A stretch of 9,093 bases of DNA from Gelria sp. (GTDB lineage Bacteria; Bacillota; Syntrophomonadia; Syntrophomonadales; Syntrophomonadaceae): NCBI GenBank assembly GCA_012839665.1, contig DUMX01000045.1, forward strand, positions 1-9,093, read 5' to 3'. Shown piece by piece: positions 1-5,726 of this stretch (position 1 is its first letter; each line of letters begins with the position of its first letter). The notes under the pieces are model-generated. The model was given only the letters and a program-made list of their open reading frames with translations, was not told the DNA's origin and ran no database searches. The translations under genes and the position numbers were made by a program.

Positions 1-213
1 CATTTTGGGCCTAAACCGGATGATAGCTATTATATACTGCATGATGATAACAGGCTAGCCGATGGGCAATCGTACACTTTTGAAGTTGATTACAATAAAA
101 TGACCGAAGGCTACTTTACTTTCGGCCCTGCTAAAAAAGGGTTGATTGGAGCTGATTCCACAGCTTTAATTTTAAAGACTGGGGAATTCCAATATAGAGA
201 AAGGAAATGGTAA
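1..213 (+). CDS. C-terminal fragment of an unidentified protein (partial)
   Basis: Frame 1 is open from the first base to TAA at 211-213, giving 70 residues; the start lies outside the window. The peptide (HFGPKPDDSYYILHD... ending QYRERKW) is rich in acidic and aromatic residues, with no cysteine and no membrane segment. I do not recognise a family. A secreted, beta-rich protein is plausible, because the next gene, starting 3 bp after the stop, encodes a signal peptide and looks translationally coupled. The SD-like AAAGGA for that next gene lies inside the last codons here. No function is assigned. Confidence 0.6.
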   Translation, partial: HFGPKPDDSYYILHDDNRLADGQSYTFEVDYNKMTEGYFTFGPAKKGLIGADSTALILKTGEFQYRERKW

Positions 214-215
214 TT

Positions 216-398
216 ATGAGAAAATTATTTCCAATCATATTGTCTGTATTATTGATGGCAGTATTCATAGTACCCAATGCCCACGCTGAAGATGCTAAAG
301 AAATTGAATTTGGTAAAATAGATACCCAGGGGTATGCGGAACTAGATTCGCATACCCCTTCTTATAGTTTCCAGTTGTGGCATTATAGCGGTGGCTAA
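216..398 (+). pseudogene. Exported-protein gene truncated by an insertion sequence
   Basis: ATG at 216 is preceded by AAAGGA at about 201-206. It opens a clear Sec signal peptide: MRK, a hydrophobic core (LFPIILSVLLMAVFIV), and a probable signal peptidase site after PNAHA at residues 20-24. The mature part begins EDAKEIEFGKID. Only 60 codons remain before TAG/TAA-rich sequence ends the frame. From about residue 37 onward the frame runs through an 11-bp perfect inverted repeat and then the 3' end of the minus-strand transposase, so the tail is probably IS-derived rather than native. The matching C-terminal part is not visible right of the IS. An in-frame ATG at 207 is less likely. The signal peptide resembles that of the stalk protein at 8624, but homology of the missing body cannot be judged. 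I read this as a gene broken by transposition, possibly with a deletion. Confidence 0.55.
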
Positions 399-1452
399 TA
401 TCCTGTCCCATTACTTTTCCTACCAGGTAAAGCCGGGTGCGATTAGGATTAGAATTGTTGCTATTTTGCTGTATTTCTTCCTTCACCTGATTGGCAATAC
501 CGTGATATCTATCGGCTGGTACTAATCCTTCCAAGGAACTGTGGGTTCTACGATAGTTATAGTAGTCTATATATTTTTCAATTTCTTCTCTGGCTTCTGC
601 CAGAGAATGAAAGAATTTTATATCTATCAGTTCTTTCTTCAAGCTCCCATGCCATCTCTCCAATTTCCCCAGGGTCTGGGGATGGTGAGGTCTGGCTTTG
701 ATATGCTTGATATTGAATAGCACCTGGAATCCGGTTGTACCATGCCAGGAAACAAACTGGCGGCCATTATCTGACAATACTTCTTTAGGGGGGCCATAAT
801 GGTCAACGGCTTCCTGGAATACCTTTATTACATGCTCTGCCTTTTGTTCTCTAAACAATCCCCATCCCACTATATAGCGGGAATGATCATCTATGATATC
901 TATCAAATATACTTTCCCTTCATCTTTGATGTAAAAAGATGTTATATCTATCTGCCAGAGTTCCTGCGGCTTATCTCTTTCAAAGGTTTCCCAGTGATCA
1001 ATCTCTTCCAGGATTTCTTTTTCAAGTAATTCCTGTTTTTTGGGGTTGACCTGGGCTCTTTTTTCTTGGTAATTCTCATCTCCGTTAGGAATCTCATTTT
1101 TCTTGAATATTTTACTTAAGGTAGTGGGGGAAAGATTTATTCCCTCAAATCTCTTTAAGAAATCGGCAAAGGCTCTAAGTCCTTTATATTTATGTTCTTC
1201 TTTTTTCTTAAGCTCCACTACCTGTTCTACTATTTTCTCGGCTGTTTTTTTGGCCGGATTATGGGGAGCACTCTTTTTATTCTGCAGAGCATCAATTCCG
1301 TTCTCTTGTAGCTGTTTTTTCCATTTGATAAGTGATGACCTCGATATCCCATATTCTTCACATATCTCCAGCTGGGTCTTATCTGAGTCTAAATATGCCT
1401 GCACTACCTTGTACTTGAAATCTACGCTATACCTTCTCTGTTTCTTCTCCAT
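295..1452 (-). CDS. DDE transposase, single-ORF IS3/IS481-like
   Basis: The protein is 385 aa with ATG at 1452-1450 and a strong SD (AGGAGGT) 8 bp upstream. Residues about 8-50 form an IS3 OrfA-type helix-turn-helix (YSVDFKYKVVQAYLD, ICEEYGISRSSLIKWKKQL), fused in one frame to an integrase core. The catalytic triad is visible as D169 (LWQIDIT), D228 (VLSDNG) and E265 (GKLERWHGSLK), with 36 residues between the second D and the E. The tail RRTHSSLEGLVPADRY is the usual IS3/IS481 ending. No programmed frameshift is needed, unlike classical IS3 elements. The last 25 or so residues (after KVMGQDIS) are low-complexity and probably read through the element's end into flanking DNA. The triad and frame are intact, so the enzyme could be active. 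Assignment to IS481 rather than IS3 is uncertain. Confidence 0.85.
   Translation of the reverse strand: MEKKQRRYSVDFKYKVVQAYLDSDKTQLEICEEYGISRSSLIKWKKQLQENGIDALQNKKSAPHNPAKKTAEKIVEQVVELKKKEEHKYKGLRAFADFLKRFEGINLSPTTLSKIFKKNEIPNGDENYQEKRAQVNPKKQELLEKEILEEIDHWETFERDKPQELWQIDITSFYIKDEGKVYLIDIIDDHSRYIVGWGLFREQKAEHVIKVFQEAVDHYGPPKEVLSDNGRQFVSWHGTTGFQVLFNIKHIKARPHHPQTLGKLERWHGSLKKELIDIKFFHSLAEAREEIEKYIDYYNYRRTHSSLEGLVPADRYHGIANQVKEEIQQNSNNSNPNRTRLYLVGKVMGQDISHRYNATTGNYKKGYANLVPHTPGYLFYQIQFL
328..359. repeat. Perfect 11-bp inverted repeat at the IS/host junction
   Basis: AGGGGTATGCG (328-338) and CGCATACCCCT (349-359) are perfect inverted copies around a 10-base loop. There is no T-run on either side, so it is not a typical intrinsic terminator. 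It sits where the truncated exported-protein gene meets the transposase 3' end. It could be an element end, a transcription roadblock, or a hairpin target for insertion. Confidence 0.6.
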
Positions 1453-1580
1453 GTTATGACCTCCTGTTTTTTATTTAGAGGTCAACTTGTTTTCCTGGCT
1501 TCCTTTATTGCATTTAGTTTATCAAAAGGACAGATAAATCAAGAGCTTTCACAGGATTTAACTAATGTTTTAGGCCAACA
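376..1580 (-). mobile_element. Insertion sequence, ends tentative
   Basis: The element is defined by its transposase. Possible imperfect terminal inverted repeats begin TGTGGC at 376 (plus strand) and TGTTGGCC at 1580 (minus strand). Both reach a shared ATCCTGT about 24 bp further in, with TAATATCCTGT on the left and TTAAATCCTGT on the right. This gives an element of about 1.2 kb, normal for the family. I see no convincing target-site duplication, so these ends are an inference. An alternative left boundary is the 11-bp inverted repeat at 328-359. Confidence 0.35.
1457..1484 (-). promoter_or_regulatory. Hairpin that can mask the transposase ribosome site
   Basis: On the minus strand TGACCTC (1484-1478) and GAGGTCA (1463-1457) are perfect 7-bp inverted copies around a 14-base loop. 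The 3' arm contains most of the SD (AGGAGGT) of the transposase gene. RNA that starts upstream and reads in from host DNA would fold and hide this site. A transcript starting inside the loop would not. Such occlusion limits transposase made from read-through in several IS families; here it is inferred from sequence. Confidence 0.5.
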
Positions 1581-1691
1581 CCTGTTCCATTGCCAATTCT
1601 CCGGTCCGTTTGCAATGACTCGGACGTGCAGAAGTCGATGAACCTTATGCTAAACTATATTGTAATCAAGCAATTATGGGGAGGGGTTAAA
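1485..1691. other. Gene-free spacer right of the IS
   Basis: No supported gene lies here. Short overlapping open frames exist on both strands without ribosome sites or recognisable products. On the minus strand, ATCCTGT (about 1560) and ATCTGTCC (about 1535) recur, and they may be transposase-binding repeats of the IS right end. From about 1581 to 1640 there is higher-GC sequence with small inverted repeats (GTCCG/CGGAC, ATTGC/GCAAT), which may be the residue of an older insertion. A promoter for the downstream operon probably lies between about 1640 and 1680, but I could not fix its -35 and -10. Confidence 0.3.
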
Positions 1692-2075
1692 ATGAGCATA
1701 AAACAGCGAATAAACGCATTATTACGGGCTATTGATGCCGAAGATGCTGAGGAATCACTTAAAAATAGGAAAAAGTCTATCGTACAAAACCTGCTTGAAA
1801 GTGCAGTTAAATACATTGATATAGTGATTAAGCAGGGTATTACTATACAGATTAATGAGGGCAATAGTGATCGGGAAACCATTGAGGAACTTGTTGGTAT
1901 AGATCAGAGCCGTTCGAGAATCCACGATAGTTTGATTGGGCAAATAGCTGTCGTCAACCGCATGTGTTCACAATACGGATTAGACCCAATATATCAGGGG
2001 AAAGATACCCGAATAGATAAAGGCGATTTTGCCCTAGAGCTGATAATTGCTTATTTTCAGGATCGTATAACATAA
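1692..2075 (+). CDS. Small helical protein, DUF3232-like
   Basis: The protein is 127 aa. ATG at 1692 is chosen because GGGGAGGGG lies 6-13 bp upstream; longer in-frame extensions to 1590 lack a ribosome site. It is soluble, with no signal peptide or membrane segment, and is mostly predicted helix: SIKQRINALLRAIDAEDAEE, then LLESAVKYIDIVIKQG, then IHDSLIGQIAVVNRMCSQYGLDPIY, and a final GDFALELIIAYFQDRI. The pattern ESAxKYxxxV...R...HDxLI..I...NR.C...xxPxIY...DFAxEIxxxYF resembles the DUF3232 family as I remember it; the family has no known function. It lies 24 bp upstream of a membrane metalloprotease gene and shares its terminator, so the two are probably co-transcribed and may act together, for example as a regulator or substrate adaptor (inference). 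Confidence 0.7.
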   Translation: MSIKQRINALLRAIDAEDAEESLKNRKKSIVQNLLESAVKYIDIVIKQGITIQINEGNSDRETIEELVGIDQSRSRIHDSLIGQIAVVNRMCSQYGLDPIYQGKDTRIDKGDFALELIIAYFQDRIT

Positions 2076-2099
2076 GCTTGGCTAAATAGGAGGTATATC

Positions 2100-2888
2100 A
2101 TGGCATATATTTTATTCACAATTAATTTTTGCATTAGCTGGTGTGTTCTTTTTGCTGTATTAATGATTCCCTTAGCTCATTTTCAGGTTTCATGGACTAT
2201 GGGAGCGACAATAACAACTATTGTATCAGTAGTATCAATTATATTCTTTTCCACATCCGGAGCTAAGTTTTTAAGAGCCCATTTTCCACATAGGCCACTT
2301 AGTAAGCAAGAGGCAGCGTTTCTTAATCCAATTTTAGAAGAAGTATTTGAAAGAGCGAAGTTAAAGAAAAGACCTAAAGTTTTTATGCAAGATGAATTAT
2401 CTCCGAACGCATCAGTTGTTGGCGATGCAATAATTATTACTACTGGTTTATTAAGAATAGCTAATCGTAATGAAGTGGCAGCAGTAATCGCCCATGAATG
2501 TGGACATATTGCAAATAAGGATTTAACATTTGTAACTGCCAATTATGCTGCTTCCAGAATAGGTGATATTACATTAACAGCAGGATTAGTGATACTAACC
2601 ATAGTATCCCTTAATGGTAGAATTCCACTCATATACTTGCCCTTTTTCATGATTGCTTGCGTATTAAAAGCTATTCAGTGGATACTATCGGGAATAGTAA
2701 GACTAGCCTCAAGAATTTATTGTCGTAATCGTGAATATGGTGCTGATAGCTTTGCTGCCAGCATAGGTTATAGGGAAGCGACTATATCGTATTTTGAGAA
2801 AATCAATGAAATGTACCCTGAAAAAAGAAATTCTATTTTTTCCACACATCCTACGATGACTAGGAGAATAGAAGCATTATCTAATTAA
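2100..2888 (+). CDS. HtpX-like M48 membrane zinc metalloprotease
   Basis: The protein is 262 aa, with ATG at 2100 behind TAGGAGGTATATC. Two N-terminal membrane segments (about residues 3-27 and 33-52) are followed by the M48 catalytic region: HECGH at 132-136 (HExxH zinc site), REYGAD at 211-216 supplying the third zinc ligand E212, and the conserved STHP near 248-251 before MTRRIEAL. Two further hydrophobic stretches (about 154-172 and 177-200) lie between the zinc site and E212, the HtpX topology. All catalytic residues are present. HtpX-type proteases cleave damaged or misfolded membrane proteins on the cytoplasmic side. The protein is slightly shorter than classical HtpX (about 285-295 aa) and sits beside a DUF3232-like gene rather than a stress regulator, so a specialised paralogue is likely. 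It is second in the operon that ends at the 2900-2930 terminator. Confidence 0.9.
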   Translation: MAYILFTINFCISWCVLFAVLMIPLAHFQVSWTMGATITTIVSVVSIIFFSTSGAKFLRAHFPHRPLSKQEAAFLNPILEEVFERAKLKKRPKVFMQDELSPNASVVGDAIIITTGLLRIANRNEVAAVIAHECGHIANKDLTFVTANYAASRIGDITLTAGLVILTIVSLNGRIPLIYLPFFMIACVLKAIQWILSGIVRLASRIYCRNREYGADSFAASIGYREATISYFEKINEMYPEKRNSIFSTHPTMTRRIEALSN

Positions 2889-2899
2889 TTAATTACCGA

Positions 2900-2930
2900 G
2901 AGCCTGCAAATAGCAGGCTCGTTTTTTTTT
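2900..2930 (+). terminator. Intrinsic terminator of the DUF3232-M48 operon
   Basis: GAGCCTGC (2900-2907) pairs perfectly with GCAGGCTC (2913-2920) across a 5-base loop. The stem is followed by G and nine T residues. It starts 11 bp after the protease stop codon. Confidence 0.92.
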
Positions 2931-2990
2931 GGCTGGGCAAAAGTCATAGTTATTGTCCCATGTCAGAAAAATAGAAAGGAGTCGATCAAG

Positions 2991-3254
2991 TTGACAGAAT
3001 TGACAGAACAGTTCAAGGTCGCAACCAGTTCAAAGCCCAATAAAGTAGCAGGTGCAATCATGGGAGCATTAGAAACCAATTCGGCAGTAGAACTCATAGC
3101 GGTAGGTGCTGGTGCAGTAAATCAGGCCGTAAAAGCGGTTGCAATTGCAAGTAGATTTTCTGAAGGAAAATTAATTTGTGTCCCTGGGTTTTGTGACCTT
3201 GATTTTGATGGTGACGCAAGGACTGGTATAAAAATAACTGTTAAGGCAGCTTAA
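2991..3254 (+). CDS. spoVS: Stage V sporulation protein S (SpoVS) family
   Basis: The protein is 87 aa with a TTG start at 2991. The choice rests on AAAGGAG at 2975-2981 (9-bp spacing); the next TTG at 3000 is too far from it. The sequence is clearly SpoVS: SSKPNKVAGAIMGAL, then IGAGAVNQAVKAVAIA-type text (VGAGAVNQAVKAVAIASRF), LICVPGF.DLDFDG, and a final RTGIKITVKA. SpoVS is a small Alba-like-fold protein needed for spore coat assembly and septation timing in Bacillus and is widespread in spore formers. This copy is somewhat diverged (two cysteines, a shortened loop after SRF), so it may be a paralogue rather than the main sporulation gene. The next gene, a GGDEF-containing protein, starts about 50 bp downstream with only a weak hairpin between them, so partial co-transcription is possible. 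Confidence 0.9.
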   Translation: MTELTEQFKVATSSKPNKVAGAIMGALETNSAVELIAVGAGAVNQAVKAVAIASRFSEGKLICVPGFCDLDFDGDARTGIKITVKAA

Positions 3255-3259
3255 TTCAC

Positions 3260-3283
3260 AGGAAGCCCCAAACGGGGCTTCCT
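3260..3283 (+). terminator. Hairpin after spoVS, weak terminator or attenuator
   Basis: AGGAAGCCCC (3260-3269) pairs perfectly with GGGGCTTCCT (3274-3283) across AAAC. The following sequence (AATTTCCTTT) is only moderately T-rich. This suggests incomplete termination that would let some transcription pass into the GGDEF gene 20-30 bp downstream. Confidence 0.65.
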
Positions 3284-3311
3284 AATTTCCTTTAAGAGAG
3301 AGGTGAAATTT

Positions 3312-5522
3312 GTGTCAATTTTGCTAGCAACGGGTATAAGTGAAATAGAGTCAAAGTTAGAGAGTGCTGAAATACAACGATGTCATCATCGTTCGATATT
3401 ACTTGATGTTGTTCGGGAAACAAGTTCCGAAACCGTTGTTTTGTCACCCCATTTAAGTGGTGAAGAAGATTTGTTGAATTCTATTATTATCCCTTTGAGA
3501 AAATCAGGGATAAGAGTCATTTTCCTTCCAGGAACACCTGATATGCCTGATGTTCGTGATTGGATAAAAAAACTTCTTCCTTGGGGAGTGTATTGTTATG
3601 TTTTCGATCCAGTTACTCCTAACAAAATAATGTATCGTATTCAAAACCCTGGGCGTATAAAAGACCTTCCTGATTCATTTGCAGAAACCGCAGAATTACC
3701 AGACGATGAAATACCGGAAATTAAAATACCTGAAGAAAAACATACAATAAAAGAAGTTGTGAAAGAGAAAATACAAAAACTAGTTAAAAAAAAGAAAGTC
3801 CTTGAGAAAGAAAATGTTGAAGAGCCTCAAGAAGTCAATTCTGCTTTACCAGTTCCTATTGCAGATATTAAAGAAGAGCCAGCTACAAAGCAACATAAGC
3901 TTAAAAAACGCTTAATGCCATTTACTAAGTCAGGCGTAATTGTTGATAATAAATTTGTTAAATTAAAATTCTCCGAACCAGAAGATATAACCATAGAATA
4001 CGATGCTATTGTTATCCCGGCTTCCAAAGGAACCCATTTTGTAAAAAAGTTTCGTAGGCAAAAACCACTAATTCCTATAGTTGTTTTAAAAGGAGACAAA
4101 TCCTTTATGACAGCGGGAGCCGATAAATGCGTATCTAAAATAACCCCTTCAGTAATAGAAGAGGTTTATGCTCTAATTTATAGATTGCAAGAGTTGTGGT
4201 CAAGAGTTGAAACCGATCCATTAACAGGATTATATACCCGAAGATTTTTAAATGAATGGATGCAAGAAAGAGAACAGCGAAACAAATACTATTCAGCAGT
4301 AATATTAGACATAGATAAGTTTAAAAACGTTAACGACATTTACGGTCATGATGCAGGGGATGCAGTATTAGCAGCATTAGGTAGTTTCCTAACGGCAGAA
4401 ACTAGAGTTGCCGATGTAGTTGCTCGATACGGAGGTGAAGAATTTGTAATTTGCCTTCCCGACACTACGGCAAGCGAAGCTCATTATTTAATTGATCGCT
4501 TACGTCAGAAATGGTCACAACGAGTTGTAACAGCACCCAACAGTGGTAATATACAAACCACATTTTCGGCAGGAGTTGCTGAATGGTATCCTGGTGCAGA
4601 CATTTTAAAATCTGCTGATAAAATGCTATATCAAGCAAAAGAAACGGGAAGAAATAAAGTATGTATGGAAAATAGACCGAATGTCTTATTATTAGGTCTT
4701 CAGGGTATAGATAATAGAATAAACCTAGTGTCTGATCCTAAAGAGGCTAATTTCGTGATTACCAATACAAGAAACATAAAATATACTGTCAATAAATACC
4801 CTGTCTATTGCATAGGAACAGGCACAGTATCAGACTGGACGGTAAAACAATCATATCCTCATGCTATAATGTGTGTTTCATTTGAAGATGCAGTTGAGAA
4901 AATTCTTACACCCAAAGACTTCCCTGAAAAACCCAAACTAACAGTTTTGCCAGGTGCTAGAGGTGGAAACAAGGGCATTACTATTCCTAATGAGGGTGCA
5001 TTATACGTTGTCTGTCCTTCACGACCTGCTCATGCAGGAGAAGTCAGTGCAATACTGGTAGAACAGTTTGAGAACACTGCACTAGTATGTGGTACCTCGG
5101 AAAGTATGGCAGCGTTATCATTAGGGATACCAAAAGAAGAACTTATTGACACTGATTGGCGCATACCAGGGGCTAAAGCACCTATACAATACGGAAAAGT
5201 AACCGTATGGCCTGTGGATCCGTACAAACATTTAAGAGTACCGGTTAATGTCCATTCTCTGGTGGATCAGATTAAATCCCGGTTTTCACTTGTCATAGTA
5301 GATTGCGGTGCTAGTTTAGATATATGTTCAAGAATAGCAAGAGATGAGGGTGTGTTAGTATTAGCTAGAGAAGGTGATGAGTCAGATATTGCTACTCATC
5401 ATTGGCTAGCAAACTACGGTGGATTAAATGTAACTGTATTTTCACCAGCAGAAATACCAAACATATTATCAGCAGAAAACGGATTTATTTTAAGTAAAAC
5501 TTCCATTGCTGCTGAACGTTAA
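3312..5522 (+). CDS. Pseudo-receiver / GGDEF diguanylate cyclase / degenerate MinD-CpaE-like fusion
   Basis: The protein is 736 aa from GTG 3312, chosen because GAGGTG (3300-3305) is spaced 6 bp from it; GTG at 3303 is the alternative, and the numbering below uses it. Residues 1-115 form a receiver-like alpha/beta fold (SILLATGISEIESKL). Residues 140-200 are a charged Lys/Glu linker. Residues 205-300 form a second receiver-like segment ending in a helix. Residues 301-456 are a GGDEF domain with DPLTGLYTRR (305), DIDKFKNVND (336), active site RYGGEEF (GGEEF 377-381), and the c-di-GMP inhibitory site R368xxD371 exactly five residues before it. An active, feedback-inhibited cyclase making c-di-GMP from two GTP is therefore expected. 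Residues 460-540 form another Rossmann-like block. Residues 565-739 resemble MinD/CpaE ATPases, with a Walker B-like LVIVDCGASLD (663-673). However, the P-loop position reads VVCPSRPAHAGEVS, so ATP binding is probably lost. No membrane segments are seen. The whole architecture is unfamiliar to me. Confidence 0.85.
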   Translation: MSILLATGISEIESKLESAEIQRCHHRSILLDVVRETSSETVVLSPHLSGEEDLLNSIIIPLRKSGIRVIFLPGTPDMPDVRDWIKKLLPWGVYCYVFDPVTPNKIMYRIQNPGRIKDLPDSFAETAELPDDEIPEIKIPEEKHTIKEVVKEKIQKLVKKKKVLEKENVEEPQEVNSALPVPIADIKEEPATKQHKLKKRLMPFTKSGVIVDNKFVKLKFSEPEDITIEYDAIVIPASKGTHFVKKFRRQKPLIPIVVLKGDKSFMTAGADKCVSKITPSVIEEVYALIYRLQELWSRVETDPLTGLYTRRFLNEWMQEREQRNKYYSAVILDIDKFKNVNDIYGHDAGDAVLAALGSFLTAETRVADVVARYGGEEFVICLPDTTASEAHYLIDRLRQKWSQRVVTAPNSGNIQTTFSAGVAEWYPGADILKSADKMLYQAKETGRNKVCMENRPNVLLLGLQGIDNRINLVSDPKEANFVITNTRNIKYTVNKYPVYCIGTGTVSDWTVKQSYPHAIMCVSFEDAVEKILTPKDFPEKPKLTVLPGARGGNKGITIPNEGALYVVCPSRPAHAGEVSAILVEQFENTALVCGTSESMAALSLGIPKEELIDTDWRIPGAKAPIQYGKVTVWPVDPYKHLRVPVNVHSLVDQIKSRFSLVIVDCGASLDICSRIARDEGVLVLAREGDESDIATHHWLANYGGLNVTVFSPAEIPNILSAENGFILSKTSIAAER

Positions 5523-5547
5523 GAGCCTATTATTAGGCTCTTTTTTT
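5521..5547 (+). terminator. Intrinsic terminator of the GGDEF fusion gene
   Basis: AAGAGCCTA (5521-5529, including the last bases of the stop codon) pairs with TAGGCTCTT (5534-5542), and a run of seven T residues spans 5541-5547. Confidence 0.92.
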
Positions 5548-5561
5548 ATGCCGCAAGGCAT
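5548..5561 (+). repeat. Small hairpin with a GCAA tetraloop
   Basis: ATGCC (5548-5552) and GGCAT (5557-5561) close a GCAA loop, which is a GNRA tetraloop. It is wedged between two strong terminators, starting directly after the first T-run. Confidence 0.5.
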
Positions 5562-5578
5562 TTCTCCCTCTCTCCTTT

Positions 5579-5610
5579 AAGCCCGGGTGCAACGCAGACC
5601 CGGGCTTTTT
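5579..5610 (+). terminator. Second, GC-rich intrinsic terminator
   Basis: AAGCCCGGGT (5579-5588) pairs perfectly with ACCCGGGCTT (5598-5607) around a 9-base loop, with T residues through 5610 and a further T-run after GG. It backs up the terminator 30 bp upstream. The T-run is on the plus strand only, so it is not bidirectional. It insulates the defence-like gene that follows. Confidence 0.85.
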
Positions 5611-5660
5611 GGTTTTTAGGAAGAGGGGACTAACAAAAATTCCCGATTTCATAGCTAAAA

Positions 5661-5726
5661 GGAGGAAATTATTACATGTTGCCTAATATATACTCTAATA
5701 CTGAATCATTAGGAGGAATCGGGATG
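5661..5726 (+). promoter_or_regulatory. Two in-frame ribosome sites and starts for the GHKL-nuclease gene
   Basis: GGAGG at 5661-5665 serves ATG 5676 (10-bp gap), and AGGAGG at 5711-5716 serves ATG 5724 (7-bp gap). The two starts are 48 bp apart in the same frame. The short upstream stretch (MLPNIYSNTE...) does not look like part of the GHKL domain, which normally begins near MPVFSLQVAP. Confidence 0.6.

Noticed and set aside
799..1459. Plus-strand open frames opposite the transposase
   Set aside because: They are mirror frames of the intact transposase gene, with Phe/Leu-rich low-complexity products.
1581..1640. GC-richer segment as the end of a second IS
   Set aside because: It resembles terminal repeats I vaguely recall from other elements, but there is no partner end or transposase fragment to support it.
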